Shown here: positions 1 to 8,357 of the stretch, piece by piece
Position numbering within the stretch: the stretch's first letter is position 1
How the letters are laid out: each line of letters opens with the position of its first letter
DNA from: Nitrososphaera sp.
GTDB lineage: Archaea; Thermoproteota; Nitrososphaeria; Nitrososphaerales; Nitrososphaeraceae
Reading direction: 5' to 3'
NCBI RefSeq assembly: GCF_013388945.1
Contig: NZ_JACAEH010000007.1
Span: 30,187-94,186 of the forward strand
DNA length: 64,000 nucleotides
The notes under the pieces: model-generated
Databases searched by the model: none
Seen by the model: only the letters and a program-made list of their open reading frames with translations
What the model was told of the DNA's origin: nothing
Program-made: the position numbers and the translations under genes

Positions 1-1
1 A

Positions 2-379
2 TTGTTCTTTGTCACGTTCTACACGGCAAACTCGCTTATGAAGGCCGAGTTCTGGCGCAAGGGCCTGTCGATGGAGCAGGCAAGCGACCTTTATGCAAAG
101 CTGCTCAGAGAGTACGTCGGCCTTGACGTTCCTGGCGAGTACTGGATGCTGCACCACATACTGCCTGACGCTATAATGTACGTCCCAAGCTACATGCTTG
201 CAGCAGTGAGGGCGGCAGAACTTGAACGCCACCTGCAAACTAGGTTCGGAGAAGAATGGTGGTCCCAAGCGCAAGCCGGAGCACACCTGCGGGAAATTAT
301 GGCGCCCGGCGCCTCGATAAAACTGGACAAATTTTCCAAGATGGACCCGGGCGTGTTCATGAAGGAAATAACATCCTAG
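2..379 (+). CDS. C-terminal fragment of a peptidase-like protein (cut by left edge)
   Basis: The reading frame is open to the left edge, so only the last ~125 residues are present. The fragment is soluble and helical, rich in Trp and Tyr, with a tail of the type AELERHLQ...FGEEWW...LREIMAPGA...LDKFSKMD. That tail is reminiscent of the C-terminal helical part of M3/M32-type metallopeptidases, but the HExxH zinc motif would lie outside the window and the family is not proven. The stop codon overlaps the stop of the convergent gene through a shared CTAG. Confidence 0.6.
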   Translation: MFFVTFYTANSLMKAEFWRKGLSMEQASDLYAKLLREYVGLDVPGEYWMLHHILPDAIMYVPSYMLAAVRAAELERHLQTRFGEEWWSQAQAGAHLREIMAPGASIKLDKFSKMDPGVFMKEITS

Positions 380-762
380 ACAGCCGGCCCGCCGGGCGGA
401 TGGAATGTAGACGTGTCAAACGAGCCGCCAAGCTCGGACAGCTGACACTTCTCCGGCGACTTGATGCAGTCAAGCACGTACAGCCCAAGCTCTGTCAGCC
501 TTACTTTTGTGTTGAGCATGCGAAAGAAAAAGTCGCCCGACTCGAAGGCTTCGCCGACGGTTTCCTCATGTGGCGCTCCTGCCTCGTACGCGATAACTCC
601 CTTTGCAAGGGCCCTGCTTACCTCTTGCCTCGTAAATCCTGAAGCCAAAAGCTCGAGTACCGACATGCTTGTGATGTCGATTATCGTGACAAGCCTGATT
701 AACGCGCTGTCCTTCATTACTTCGACTAGGGACTCTGCGCTGATGGGCTGTTTTTCGCTCAC
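376..762 (-). CDS. Hypothetical protein, possible winged-helix regulator
   Basis: A 128-residue soluble protein with a GTG start and a TATA-like stretch about 28 nt upstream. Residues ~25-60 (IDITSMSVLELLASGFTRQE) look like a helix-turn-helix: an unconditional helix, a turn, then a helix beginning TRQEVSRAL. The rest (residues ~85-115) contains VRLTELGLYVLDCI, typical of the wing/dimer helix of archaeal wHTH proteins. No ligand domain is seen. It lies convergent to the peptidase fragment and downstream of the proteasome gene on the same strand. The DNA-binding role is inference. Confidence 0.6.
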   Translation of the reverse strand: MSEKQPISAESLVEVMKDSALIRLVTIIDITSMSVLELLASGFTRQEVSRALAKGVIAYEAGAPHEETVGEAFESGDFFFRMLNTKVRLTELGLYVLDCIKSPEKCQLSELGGSFDTSTFHPPGGPAV

Positions 763-814
763 GCTGCTGTTTTTGAAAAAGAAGTAGATAACGGCTTCGA
801 ATGCAGTGCCGTGC

Positions 815-1474
815 TTAGTACACTACGCCGACTGCAGCTTTTTGCTCTTTTGAAAGCTCGCGCCAGCCGTCCTTGTCGATTATGACGACGTTGATGTTGT
901 CGCCGGTGCCTGCGTTCCTGCGTATAGCCGCTGCGATTGCGTGCATCGCTATCTTGTACGCCTCGTTCACGCCCAGGCCTTCCTTGTATTCGGACTCGAG
1001 GTAGCCGTAGGCCACGGGCGAGCCGGAACCTGTGGATATGAACTTCTCTGTTGAGAGCGAGCCGAAGAGGTCGATGTTGTATATTTGCGCCCCCTCTTTT
1101 GCAGTGTAGCCTGCCATGATGAGCTGCACGTAGTAGGGGAAGTAGCGCTGGTTAAACAGGACATTTGAGATCAGCCTCGCCGCCGACTTGATCGGCATGG
1201 GCTCCTTGTTCTGCAGGCGGAAAATGTTTGCATTGTAGCGCATAAGGTCTACCAGGTTCTGCGCGTCTGCGACGCCGCCTGCAATCGTCATGCCAAGGTG
1301 CTTGTCGACCCTCTGGATCTTCATGACGTGTCTGTCGGCTATGAACAAGCCTGCGCTTGCCCGGGTGTCGGCTGCCAGGACCACTCCGTCCTTGCATGTA
1401 AGCGCACAAGTCGTGGTGCCCTTCTTTATCTGCTCAGCGATATACTCGGGATAACGGTTGTCCTGGGGGTGCAT
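815..1474 (-). CDS. psmB: Proteasome subunit beta (archaeal 20S)
   Basis: Catalytic subunit of the archaeal 20S proteasome, an N-terminal-threonine protease in the cytosol. A 19-residue propeptide ends in Gly19 before Thr20, which becomes the nucleophile after self-processing. Counting from the mature Thr1, the catalytic partners Asp17 (in LAADTRAS) and Lys33 (in HVMKI) are in place, as is the SGSGSP...YGYLE region near the S129/G-S motif. At 219 residues the length is normal. A TATA-like CCTTAAATC lies about 32 nt before the ATG. It stands alone; no alpha subunit or PAN ATPase is nearby. Confidence 0.97.
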   Translation of the reverse strand: MHPQDNRYPEYIAEQIKKGTTTCALTCKDGVVLAADTRASAGLFIADRHVMKIQRVDKHLGMTIAGGVADAQNLVDLMRYNANIFRLQNKEPMPIKSAARLISNVLFNQRYFPYYVQLIMAGYTAKEGAQIYNIDLFGSLSTEKFISTGSGSPVAYGYLESEYKEGLGVNEAYKIAMHAIAAAIRRNAGTGDNINVVIIDKDGWRELSKEQKAAVGVVY

Positions 1475-1557
1475 TTTACACCATCTTGGAGCAGAAAACC
1501 TGATTTAAGGTTTGTGAGTGCTAGGTTCAAATTTCCCTGCCGCCAACTCTACCTGCC

Positions 1558-2973
1558 TTGTCTGGCAGGACGCTGTTTGAGAAGATCTGGGACAATCATG
1601 TTGTCGCACAGAAGGACGGCGGGCCGGCGCTTCTCTACATTGACCGCCATCTGGTGCACGAAGTCACATCCCCACAGGCGTTTGACGGCCTGCGCATGAG
1701 CAAGCGCAAGGTCAGGAGGCCGGACCTAACGTTTGCCACTATGGACCACAACGTTCCTACGACAGCACGCTCGCTGCCAATAGTCGACCAGATCTCTGCC
1801 ACGCAGATAAGGACACTTGCAGAAAACTGCAAGGAGTTTGGAATCACGCTTTACGACATGCACAGCCCGGACCAGGGCATCGTCCACGTTATAGGGCCGG
1901 AGCTTGGGCTCACGCTACCCGGGACTACAATCGTGTGCGGCGACAGCCACACGTCGACGCACGGGGCGTTCGGGGCGCTTGCACTTGGAATCGGCACAAG
2001 CGAGGTCGAGCACGTCCTAGCCACGCAGACCATGTGGATGGACAGGCCCAGGACCTTTGCGGTAAACCTCGAGGGCCGGCCCAAAAACAAGCACGCCGTG
2101 ACTGCGAAGGACATGATACTCTACGTCATAAGGACAATAGGGACTGCCGGCGGCACAGGCTGTGTCTTTGAGTACCGCGGGAGCGCGGTACGCGACATGT
2201 CGATGGAAAACCGGATGACTGTGTGCAACATGTCAATAGAAGGCGGGGCGCGCGCCGGGCTCGTGGCTCCTGACGAAAAGACGTTTGACTATGTAAGGGG
2301 AAAAAGGTTTGCGCCAAAGGGCGAGCAGTTTGAGCGCGCAGTCGCGCAGTGGAGAGCGCTTGCCACGGATGCCAGCGCCGCGTTTGACAGGTCCATCACG
2401 TTTGACGTAGCCCGTCTTGCACCGCAGGTGAGCTGGGGCACAAACCCCGGGATGGTCGTGAGCGTGGACGAGGCAGTTCCACATCCCGACGAGTTTGCAA
2501 AGGGCAACGAGAACGAGAGAAAGGCTGCGGTAAGAGCGCTCGAATACATGGCCCTTGAACCGGGCACGCATGTCACCGACATCAAACTTGACAGGGTGTT
2601 CATCGGCTCGTGCACCAACTCGCGCCTTGAAGACCTGGTGGAAGCGTCAGTCGTCGTCAAGGGGCGCAAGGTGTCGCCGGCAGTCAGGGCAATGGTGGTC
2701 CCGGGCTCGCAGCACGTCAAGGCGGCTGCAGAAAAGCTCGGCCTCGACTCTGTGTTCAAGGAAGCGGGCTTTGAATGGCGCGAGTCTGGCTGCAGCATGT
2801 GCCTTGGCATGAACCCTGACATTTTGTCGCCGGGGGAGCGCTGCGCAAGCACGTCCAACCGCAACTTTGAAGGCCGCCAGGGCTCGGGCGGAAGGACGCA
2901 CCTTGTGAGCCCGGTGATGGCAGCAGCTGCTGCAATCGAGGGGCATTTTGTAGACGTGAGGGAGTGGCTCTAG
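1558..2973 (+). CDS. leuC: 3-isopropylmalate dehydratase large subunit
   Basis: Aconitase-family [4Fe-4S] enzyme that isomerises 2-isopropylmalate to 3-isopropylmalate in leucine synthesis (or a close homologue such as homoaconitase). The three cluster ligands are visible: Cys352 in [13 protein letters not shown], and Cys412 and Cys415 in [10 protein letters not shown], matching the E. coli LeuC spacing. The substrate-site string [10 protein letters not shown] is near the C-terminus. The start is TTG, giving the usual 471 residues and the canonical N-terminus [14 protein letters not shown]. It overlaps leuD by 10 nt, so the pair is co-translated as the two halves of one enzyme. Confidence 0.95.
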   Translation: MSGRTLFEKIWDNHVVAQKDGGPALLYIDRHLVHEVTSPQAFDGLRMSKRKVRRPDLTFATMDHNVPTTARSLPIVDQISATQIRTLAENCKEFGITLYDMHSPDQGIVHVIGPELGLTLPGTTIVCGDSHTSTHGAFGALALGIGTSEVEHVLATQTMWMDRPRTFAVNLEGRPKNKHAVTAKDMILYVIRTIGTAGGTGCVFEYRGSAVRDMSMENRMTVCNMSIEGGARAGLVAPDEKTFDYVRGKRFAPKGEQFERAVAQWRALATDASAAFDRSITFDVARLAPQVSWGTNPGMVVSVDEAVPHPDEFAKGNENERKAAVRALEYMALEPGTHVTDIKLDRVFIGSCTNSRLEDLVEASVVVKGRKVSPAVRAMVVPGSQHVKAAAEKLGLDSVFKEAGFEWRESGCSMCLGMNPDILSPGERCASTSNRNFEGRQGSGGRTHLVSPVMAAAAAIEGHFVDVREWL

Positions 2974-3560
2974 TGGAACCTTTTGTCGTGCTAAAGAGCA
3001 AGGCGACCCCGCTTGACAGGGTCAACGTCGACACCGACCAGATAGTGCCAAAGCAGTTCCTGAAACTTGTGAGCCGTGCAGGCTTTGGCAAGTACCTATT
3101 TTACGACTGGCGCTTTGACAAGGACGGCAGGCCGAGGCCCGACTTTGTGCTCAACGACTTGAAATACGCGGACAGGAAGATACTCCTTGCCCGGGACAAC
3201 TTTGGCAGTGGCAGCTCGCGCGAGCACGCAGCGTGGGCTATACTTGACTATGGCTTTCGCGCAGTGATTGCGCCGTCGTTTGCAGACATATTCTACAACA
3301 ACTGCTTCAAAAACGGCGTGCTCCCTGTCAGGCTTGCGCCGGAAGAGGTCGACTATCTCTTCAAGAACGACGTGGAGATAGAGATAGACCTTGCACGCCA
3401 GTCGATATGCGCCGGCGACAGGGTGATGCGCTTTGAGATAGACGAGTTTCGAAAGAAACTCTTGCTCGAAGGCCTTGACAGCATAGCCCTTACGCTCAAG
3501 CTCGAGGCCGACATCGCAAGGTACGAGCGCGAAAGGCAGACCTTTGCGCCGTCTGCCTGA
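2964..3560 (+). CDS. leuD: 3-isopropylmalate dehydratase small subunit
   Basis: Small swivel-domain subunit that completes the isopropylmalate isomerase with LeuC. It has the family landmarks [12 protein letters not shown] near the N-terminus, [13 protein letters not shown] (residues ~76-88) and [17 protein letters not shown]. At 198 residues it is like bacterial LeuD rather than the shorter ~165-residue archaeal HacB type, which favours a true leucine role. The GTG at 2964 overlaps the end of leuC; a second GTG at 2973 starting VEPFVV is an equally good start. Confidence 0.93.
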   Translation: MALVEPFVVLKSKATPLDRVNVDTDQIVPKQFLKLVSRAGFGKYLFYDWRFDKDGRPRPDFVLNDLKYADRKILLARDNFGSGSSREHAAWAILDYGFRAVIAPSFADIFYNNCFKNGVLPVRLAPEEVDYLFKNDVEIEIDLARQSICAGDRVMRFEIDEFRKKLLLEGLDSIALTLKLEADIARYERERQTFAPSA

Positions 3561-3597
3561 CAAGATTTTTATCTATACTGCAACATGTGTCCGGTAC

Positions 3598-4971
3598 ATG
3601 GCCGGGATTGTCGCCATATACAGCCACGGGACCGAGTCCAACAAGGCAGTGGTCTACCTGCTTGCGCACGCCATGAGGATGCTCCAGCACAGGGGCAAGG
3701 CACACTGGAAGATGATGGTGGGAAACGGCTCTGCCGGCGCGGAAGGCTCGCTTCCCTCCGACGACGCGATTTTAAAGCTGGCGCACAGGGAAAAGCTGCA
3801 CGGCGTCTGCGGCCTCGGCTACCTTTCGAAAAGGTCGCCGCCGTTTTCAAGCATGAACACGGTCCAGGCCGCGTTTGACGGATTTTTCGTCGACACGGAA
3901 CGTCTGCACCTGCACCCATACGTCGGCACGGCAAAGGACTCTGACTCGCTTTACAAGATTTACCACATCTTTACCACTCTTCTGAAAAAAAACCCCGAAA
4001 GGGCCGCAGAGTTTCTCGACCGGCACCTACGCGGCAACTTGGTGATAAAACTCGGCGACGAGATATACGCGTACAGGGACAGCACCGGCTTCAAGCCGCT
4101 TGTGACTGCCGTCAGGCGCGACGGGATGCTTTCGATAATCGCCTCTGAAAACTCGCTCCGCACGTCGCTTGACCTAGAGTTTGCAGACGTCAAGCCGGGC
4201 CAGCTGGTGATGGCAAGCCGGGACGAAGGGCTGCAGGTGATAGCGACAAGCCCCGGCGCAAAGCTGATGATGGACCCGTTCGAGTTCATCCGCGAGTCAA
4301 ACGTGGTGGCAACCCTTGGCGGCAAGAGCATCTACTCGATACGAAAGGACATCGGCAGGGCGCAGGCAGACTTTCTCTCGCTTGACCTGAAGGTGAGCGA
4401 CCTTGACTCTGCGTATGCCGAGCCCGACTATACACGCCCGATGACGCTTGGCTTTTCCCTTGCATACCGGTCGCATTTCCGCTCGTTTGAGGTGGGAGAA
4501 GGCGTCATAAAGGACAGGTACGACGACTCGGACAACATGATAGACTTTTCAGAGCTTGACAGCAAGAACAAGCTCCTGACGACCGGCAGGTCCCTGAAAT
4601 TTGTCATGCAACCGCTGGTGCAGGGAAAAAAGATTGCCACCGTTCAGGGCACTATACAGACAAGCGCGACTGCCAGGGAGACGATATACTACCTGCGCAA
4701 CGCCGGCGCAAGGCGCATAGACGTGATTGTAAGTTACGTGCCAACAGTCGACGGCCGGCAGGTGGGGCTTTACACACACAACCGCGATCTTATCGCAAAC
4801 AAGTACGTGGGGGAGGTCTCGTCGATAAACGAGCTGAACCTGAACATCGCAAAGGAGCTTGGCGCCGACAACGTCTACTACAACTCGCCTTCGGTGCTTG
4901 CAAGGGGCATAGGGGTGCCGGAGCACAGCCTCTGGTTCCCCGAGTGGGTGAGGTTCCTGGACTACAAATGA
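3598..4971 (+). CDS. PurF-like pseudoenzyme (amidophosphoribosyltransferase paralogue lacking catalytic residues)
   Basis: The 457-residue protein aligns over its full length with the genuine PurF encoded at 46880-48316 (MLQHRG, YRDSTGFKPLV, IIASENS, VKPGQLV, KDRYDDSDN, LRNAGARRIDVIVSYVP). The catalytic residues are gone. The N-terminus is MAGIVAIYSHG, with Ala where the nucleophilic Cys should be. The H-N-G of the glutamine site reads F-D-G. The PRPP loop, VVVVDDSIVRGTS in PurF, reads IATVQGTIQTSAT at residues 346-358, losing the Asp-Asp pair. The ATG at 3598 follows the TATA-like TTTTTATCTA by about 28 nt, so a longer upstream start is unlikely. It is co-transcribed with the next small gene (ATGA overlap). 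A structural or regulatory role is inference. Confidence 0.85.
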   Translation: MAGIVAIYSHGTESNKAVVYLLAHAMRMLQHRGKAHWKMMVGNGSAGAEGSLPSDDAILKLAHREKLHGVCGLGYLSKRSPPFSSMNTVQAAFDGFFVDTERLHLHPYVGTAKDSDSLYKIYHIFTTLLKKNPERAAEFLDRHLRGNLVIKLGDEIYAYRDSTGFKPLVTAVRRDGMLSIIASENSLRTSLDLEFADVKPGQLVMASRDEGLQVIATSPGAKLMMDPFEFIRESNVVATLGGKSIYSIRKDIGRAQADFLSLDLKVSDLDSAYAEPDYTRPMTLGFSLAYRSHFRSFEVGEGVIKDRYDDSDNMIDFSELDSKNKLLTTGRSLKFVMQPLVQGKKIATVQGTIQTSATARETIYYLRNAGARRIDVIVSYVPTVDGRQVGLYTHNRDLIANKYVGEVSSINELNLNIAKELGADNVYYNSPSVLARGIGVPEHSLWFPEWVRFLDYK

Positions 4972-5282
4972 AAAGCGACCTTGAGCCTGGCCGCACAGGC
5001 GGGCCTCCCGCAAAATCGTTACAGCTCTTGCACAATCAGATGAAGATGGAAGGGGTCTTGATAACAAAGATGGAGATGCGGCAGTACGTCGAGCGCAGGG
5101 ACGAGCGCCTCGGCGACTACTCGCTTTTGACGGTGGTCGTGGAAACTGACCGGGGCGCAGTAGAAATGAAGTACGACGAGGGATTCCGCGGCCCCGACGC
5201 TCTCGAGTCTGCCGCAAAACTGCTACTGCAGTACGCCGGCCTTGCCGCGCTCATCAACAGGGCGCTCATAGAGCTGTCATAG
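4968..5282 (+). CDS. Small conserved-looking hypothetical protein coupled to the PurF-like gene
   Basis: A 104-residue soluble protein whose ATG overlaps the stop of the PurF-like gene (ATGA), implying translational coupling. The middle reads as a beta-alpha unit (YSLLTVVVETDRGAVEMKYDEGFRG) followed by a helix rich in Ala and Leu. I do not recognise the family. The tight coupling suggests it partners the PurF-like protein. Its stop overlaps that of the convergent nucleotidase gene. Confidence 0.7.
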   Translation: MKSDLEPGRTGGPPAKSLQLLHNQMKMEGVLITKMEMRQYVERRDERLGDYSLLTVVVETDRGAVEMKYDEGFRGPDALESAAKLLLQYAGLAALINRALIELS

Positions 5283-5831
5283 CAGGCGCTCTGCCTCAGA
5301 AAGCGTGTTCACCCTTGCCGGCCAGCTAAAGTCCCGGTTCCAGGGCTGGTTGAAGAGTATGGCAGTCTTGGGCGCGGGAATGTCTACCAGGTTTTTTGGC
5401 GCGTCGTCGATGAGGACGTCAAACGGGTACTCGGCCTTTGGCACGGCGTCAAACACGAACAAAAGATCATCGAGGTACACGCCATTGTGGTCAAGCCACT
5501 TTGCCACGTACGCGACCGTGGGGCGCTCCCTCTTTGTGATGACAGAGATCCTGTACCCCTTTCTGTGCAGGCGCTCGGTGATTGCGCCTATTCTGTCCTC
5601 CGTGGGCGGTATCTCCTCCCACCTTTTCTGCCACACATGGATAAAGTACTCGTAGACCTGCTCGGGCGTTATTGGAAGCACTGTTGGGATGTCCCACCTT
5701 GTTATGTCCTCCTTTGTTATTTTCGTGCCCCTGCGCCTGTTGTACTCATCGACCCAGACCAGCATCACGTCGGCAAGGACAGAATCCACGTCTATTGCAA
5801 CCGTCCTGACAGCCTCTGAAATGCCGGACAT
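5277..5831 (-). CDS. HAD-family phosphatase, 5'-nucleotidase NT5C-like
   Basis: A 184-residue haloacid-dehalogenase phosphatase. Motif I is DVDSV, with nucleophile Asp14 and general acid Asp16. Motif II is SVITKRER, and motif IV is VLIDDAPKN. The short cap between motif I and II (WDIPTVLPITPEQVYEYF...W) and the C-terminal ILFNQPWNRD string resemble the 5'(3')-deoxyribonucleotidase (NT5C) group, which dephosphorylates nucleoside monophosphates. The substrate is not provable from sequence. ATG start; a TATTTATAC-like box lies ~25 nt upstream. Confidence 0.85.
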   Translation of the reverse strand: MSGISEAVRTVAIDVDSVLADVMLVWVDEYNRRRGTKITKEDITRWDIPTVLPITPEQVYEYFIHVWQKRWEEIPPTEDRIGAITERLHRKGYRISVITKRERPTVAYVAKWLDHNGVYLDDLLFVFDAVPKAEYPFDVLIDDAPKNLVDIPAPKTAILFNQPWNRDFSWPARVNTLSEAERLL

Positions 5832-5917
5832 GACGCGGGGATTTGGGGGCGGACTTTATTTATACGATGTCAAAACTACACATACTTTTATAGAACATCT
5901 CGCTATATGTTGAGACA

Positions 5918-6226
5918 TTGAACCTGCAGCGGCTTGCATGGAAGTGCACGCAGGAGGTCATAACCACGCTTGGCGAGCCTACAATGCAGTCACTTGAATG
6001 GCACATGAGCCAGTCAGGTATTTCGATGGTCCCGGAGAAGTTTGACATCAAGAGGTTCCACGCCGCGCTATACGAGCTCATGGGGGATGGCGCGGACATC
6101 ATTATGGAGCTTGTAGCCAAGCAAATGGCAGAAAAACTAGAGATTTCAGCCGATTACGACAAGGGCCTGATCGGCATCGAGAGGGTCCTGAGGCTCTTCG
6201 AGATTGCCGAAAAGGTGAAGGGCTAG
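5918..6226 (+). CDS. Hypothetical protein (102 aa)
   Basis: A helical soluble protein with a TTG start; the TATA-like CTTTTATAG about 27 nt upstream supports it as a leaderless start, and no ATG or GTG is available in frame nearby. It contains an alternating pattern of acidic and hydrophobic residues (FHAALYELMGDGADIIMELVAKQM). No motif is recognised. Its stop TAG shares the G with the GTG start of the following membrane protein gene, so the two are an operon. Confidence 0.7.
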   Translation: MNLQRLAWKCTQEVITTLGEPTMQSLEWHMSQSGISMVPEKFDIKRFHAALYELMGDGADIIMELVAKQMAEKLEISADYDKGLIGIERVLRLFEIAEKVKG

Positions 6227-7050
6227 TGCAGACAACAGCGTTTGATCCGCAAGTCATCCGGCGATGGCTCACTGTCACGCTCGCAGTCGCCCTGGTCGCT
6301 CTCAACCTTCCGTTAATACTCGCTGATGGTGAAGGAAGGGTGTTTTTTGGCAACTGGATACTGAACGCTACTTCTGCCGGCGCGTTTGCACTGGCAGCAG
6401 TTGTGGCGCTGCGACAAGGCAAGTCCGGCCTGTACGGAAAGGCGCAGGCTGCGTTTGCGCTTGCGCTTGGACTCTGGCTTGCCGGCGAGCTTTTGTGGAC
6501 CTACTACGAGCTCGGGCTTGGCATCGACAACCCCTTCCCGTCGCTTGCAGACGCTGCCTGGCTTGCCGGGTACGCGCCTGCCGCGTACTATCTTTTCAGG
6601 ATTTACCGGTTCTTTGGAGCAGGGCAGAACCGCCTTGCGCTTGCCGTCTCCGTCGCGACTGCCGCCTTTGTGGCCTACAGCGCGATAGAACTGGTGCTGG
6701 TCTCCGCGGACCCGGAAGGGGACGCCCTCTCGCTTGTCGTGTCTCTCCTTTATGTGGCAGTTGACGGGCTGCTGATAGTGCCGGCAGTCCTCGTGCTTTT
6801 GCGCCTCAAAAGCGGCAAGTTGACAGGGGTGCCCTGGTTCCTGCTGTCGATATCAATGCTGCTTTTTGCCGCAGCAGACCTGGGCTTTGCCTATCATTCG
6901 GCAATAGGCGCCCCTGAAAACGACTGGGTGTGGGACCCGCTCTACAACGCAGCTTACATCATGATGGCGGCCACGCTTTTCTGGCACAACAGGTTCTTCA
7001 TCTACGACAGGGACGCCGCCAGGAAGACGTGGCAGCAAGAAAACCGGTAA
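6226..7050 (+). CDS. Polytopic membrane protein, about eight transmembrane helices
   Basis: A 274-residue integral membrane protein. Hydrophobic segments lie near residues 12-33, 44-62, 73-95, 110-125, 135-155, 165-190, 198-220 and 240-255. Aromatic and small-residue patterns (LWTYYELGLGIDNPFPSLADAAWLAGY) recall the 7TM/MASE-type sensory membrane domains found at the front of signalling proteins, but no output domain is attached. The C-terminus is short and basic. GTG start overlapping the upstream stop. The function is unknown. Confidence 0.75.
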   Translation: MQTTAFDPQVIRRWLTVTLAVALVALNLPLILADGEGRVFFGNWILNATSAGAFALAAVVALRQGKSGLYGKAQAAFALALGLWLAGELLWTYYELGLGIDNPFPSLADAAWLAGYAPAAYYLFRIYRFFGAGQNRLALAVSVATAAFVAYSAIELVLVSADPEGDALSLVVSLLYVAVDGLLIVPAVLVLLRLKSGKLTGVPWFLLSISMLLFAAADLGFAYHSAIGAPENDWVWDPLYNAAYIMMAATLFWHNRFFIYDRDAARKTWQQENR

Positions 7051-7051
7051 A

Positions 7052-7125
7052 TGGGGCCGGCCGGATTCGAACCAGCGACCTCCAGCGCCCGAGGCTGGCA
7101 TCCTGCCAAGCTAGACAACGGCCCC
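7052..7125 (-). tRNA. tRNA-Pro (anticodon CGG)
   Basis: On the minus strand the 74-nt cloverleaf has a 7-bp acceptor stem GGGGCCG/CGGCCCC, an anticodon stem CCAGC/GCTGG with loop CTCGGGC (anticodon CGG, codon CCG), and a T arm GCTGG-TTCGAAT-CCGGC with one T-G pair. The discriminator is A. No CCA is encoded and no intron is seen. A TATA-like GATATAAT lies ~28 nt before the 5' end. It marks the left end of the accessory island. Confidence 0.95.
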
Positions 7126-7270
7126 CAGAAAACCAGTGCCCGGCAACCCCATTATATCTCTTGTACTTGCAAAAAATGCGTTTGTAGTACGCTGCACTGC
7201 GGGGGACGCCGTTGTAGTGCAATATCGTGCACAGTACCCGTGTCGCTAAAATAGCAAAATCGCCACTGTT

Positions 7271-7525
7271 ATGGCGGACATGCCTGCGATAAGCAAGTGC
7301 GACGCCGACACGATGTACCTGGCTCTCAGCGAGATAGGCATCAACATGAGGGAGCTTGACAAGAAAGATCCCTCCCTGCAGTATCTCCAGGAGCTCTATG
7401 CGTTTCTTCTGTATGCACAGCTTGTCGCATGGAGGTCAGGCAGAGGCCACCGCCAGCTGATAAGGATAGTCAACCAGACCCTGGTAGGCCCAAAGCAGCA
7501 GAAAACGATAAGGGCGAAAAAGTAG
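7271..7525 (+). CDS. Small hypothetical protein (84 aa)
   Basis: A helical, soluble protein with a basic tail (GPKQQKTIRAKK). The central helix DPSLQYLQELYAFLLYAQLVAWRSGRG is strongly amphipathic. No family is recognised. ATG start. It is the first gene of the island after tRNA-Pro. Confidence 0.6.
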   Translation: MADMPAISKCDADTMYLALSEIGINMRELDKKDPSLQYLQELYAFLLYAQLVAWRSGRGHRQLIRIVNQTLVGPKQQKTIRAKK

Positions 7526-7536
7526 ATCTCTTTGGT

Positions 7537-7737
7537 CTAGTAGGAATGCTCGTCTGCCTTGTGCGTCCTGAGCAGCTTGAAGCTTGAAAACGGGCTGCCG
7601 CACTTGTCGCACTGCCACTTGTTTGCCCTTGCGTCCCTGTACGTGTCAAACGCCATCCTGCCTACCTGGTACGTCCTTGTCAGCGCGTCGTACCGCACGG
7701 GATTGTGGTTCAGCCTGTACTTGATGCCACTCATCAT
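7537..7737 (-). CDS. Small C2H2 zinc-finger protein
   Basis: A single classical finger sits at the C-terminus: CDKCGSPFSSFKLLRTHKADEH, i.e. C-x2-C-x12-H-x4-H. The N-terminal part is basic and Tyr-rich (IKYRLNHNPVRYDALTRTYQ). The start at 7737 (MMSG) is chosen because the TATA-like TACTTTTTAG lies ~28 nt upstream; an upstream GTG/ATG at 7758 would be too close to it. Single-finger proteins of this kind are usual in Thaumarchaeota but of unknown targets. Confidence 0.75.
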   Translation of the reverse strand: MMSGIKYRLNHNPVRYDALTRTYQVGRMAFDTYRDARANKWQCDKCGSPFSSFKLLRTHKADEHSY

Positions 7738-7904
7738 CACACGCAGTTTTGGGCGCACGACTAAAAAGTAGATTGGTGGGGTATTACAGAATTCGTTTCC
7801 ATAGTCTGGCTCGCTGAATGAAAACCGTGTGACTAATAGGGGATAACGGCTTCACCAGTATCCATAACGAGAAACTTTTTATACAAACACCCCTATTACA
7901 ACGC

Positions 7905-7980
7905 TACAGCCAACCCCTACTGTACGTCACGTGCATTCGGGCCCGAAAGTCGAAGGATGAGTAGGGCCTGACAACTTTTC
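7905..7980 (+). ncRNA. Candidate structured small RNA with its own promoter
   Basis: In the non-coding gap 7738-7986 there is a strong TATA box (CTTTTTATAC, 7875-7883). About 27 nt on, a stretch can fold with a closing stem CCCTACT (7915-7921) paired to AGTAGGG (7960-7966). Inside it lies a perfect palindrome TTCGGGCCCGAA (7936-7947) able to form an inner hairpin, and a CACGTG palindrome (7928-7933). A short ACTTTT run follows at ~7974. No open reading frame starts at the predicted TSS. It is not a recognised RNA family; existence is inferred only from promoter plus fold. Confidence 0.35.
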
Positions 7981-7986
7981 CAAAGC

Positions 7987-8124
7987 TTAGTGCAGGACCG
8001 TCATCGCGTCCTTTTCTTCGTCGCCAAACCTCCTTGCTGAAAAGAGGTCAAACTCGTGCAGGATGCTGTATGTGTCGGCGCACTCGTCGCACTTGCACCT
8101 TCTCGGCGGCTCGGTTGCTCTCAT
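7987..8124 (-). CDS. Microprotein with Cys cluster (45 aa)
   Basis: An ATG-started 45-residue frame ending just past the candidate ncRNA. It carries a C-x-C-x2-C cluster (Cys10, Cys12, Cys15) preceded by a basic stretch RRCKC, and an acidic C-terminal half (FGDEEKDAMTVLH). The cysteine spacing suggests metal binding, but a fourth ligand is not obvious (His23 is possible). No family is recognised. Confidence 0.5.
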   Translation of the reverse strand: MRATEPPRRCKCDECADTYSILHEFDLFSARRFGDEEKDAMTVLH

Positions 8125-8197
8125 GCGTTTTCGTTGCAATCCTACTGATAAAAGGTAGCTCAATTTAGATCCGTGGCGTGAGCTAGCTGAATATAGA

Positions 8198-8353
8198 TCA
8201 CTTGCCCTGCGAGCTGAACATCAGCTCGCAGTCGCCGGAGCAAAAGTGGCGCGTCTTTTTCCCTTCTTTGACGGTTATCGGGTCGCTGCATGCTTGCCCG
8301 CAGGTGGCGCAGTTTGGCACAGGTGCCCGGACGCACCCGGCATATTTGCACAT
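8198..8353 (-). CDS. Cys-rich small protein (51 aa)
   Basis: The ATG at 8353 lies 4 nt after the stop of the upstream gene. Cysteines at residues 2, 7, 15, 18, 22, 38 and 42 form C-x2-C...C-x3-C, enough for one treble-clef-like zinc site (NCATCGQAC...HFCSGDCE resembles MYM/TRASH-type fingers). A longer frame start inside the upstream gene is less likely. Probably co-transcribed with 8358-8861. Confidence 0.65.
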   Translation of the reverse strand: MCKYAGCVRAPVPNCATCGQACSDPITVKEGKKTRHFCSGDCELMFSSQGK

Positions 8354-8357
8354 TTCG

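Noticed and set aside
3585..3878. Alternative plus frame starting MCPVHG that would give PurF-like protein a Cys at position 2
   Set aside because: It is out of frame with the PurF-like domain (offset 13 nt), so it cannot restore the catalytic cysteine without a frameshift, and no slippery site is seen.
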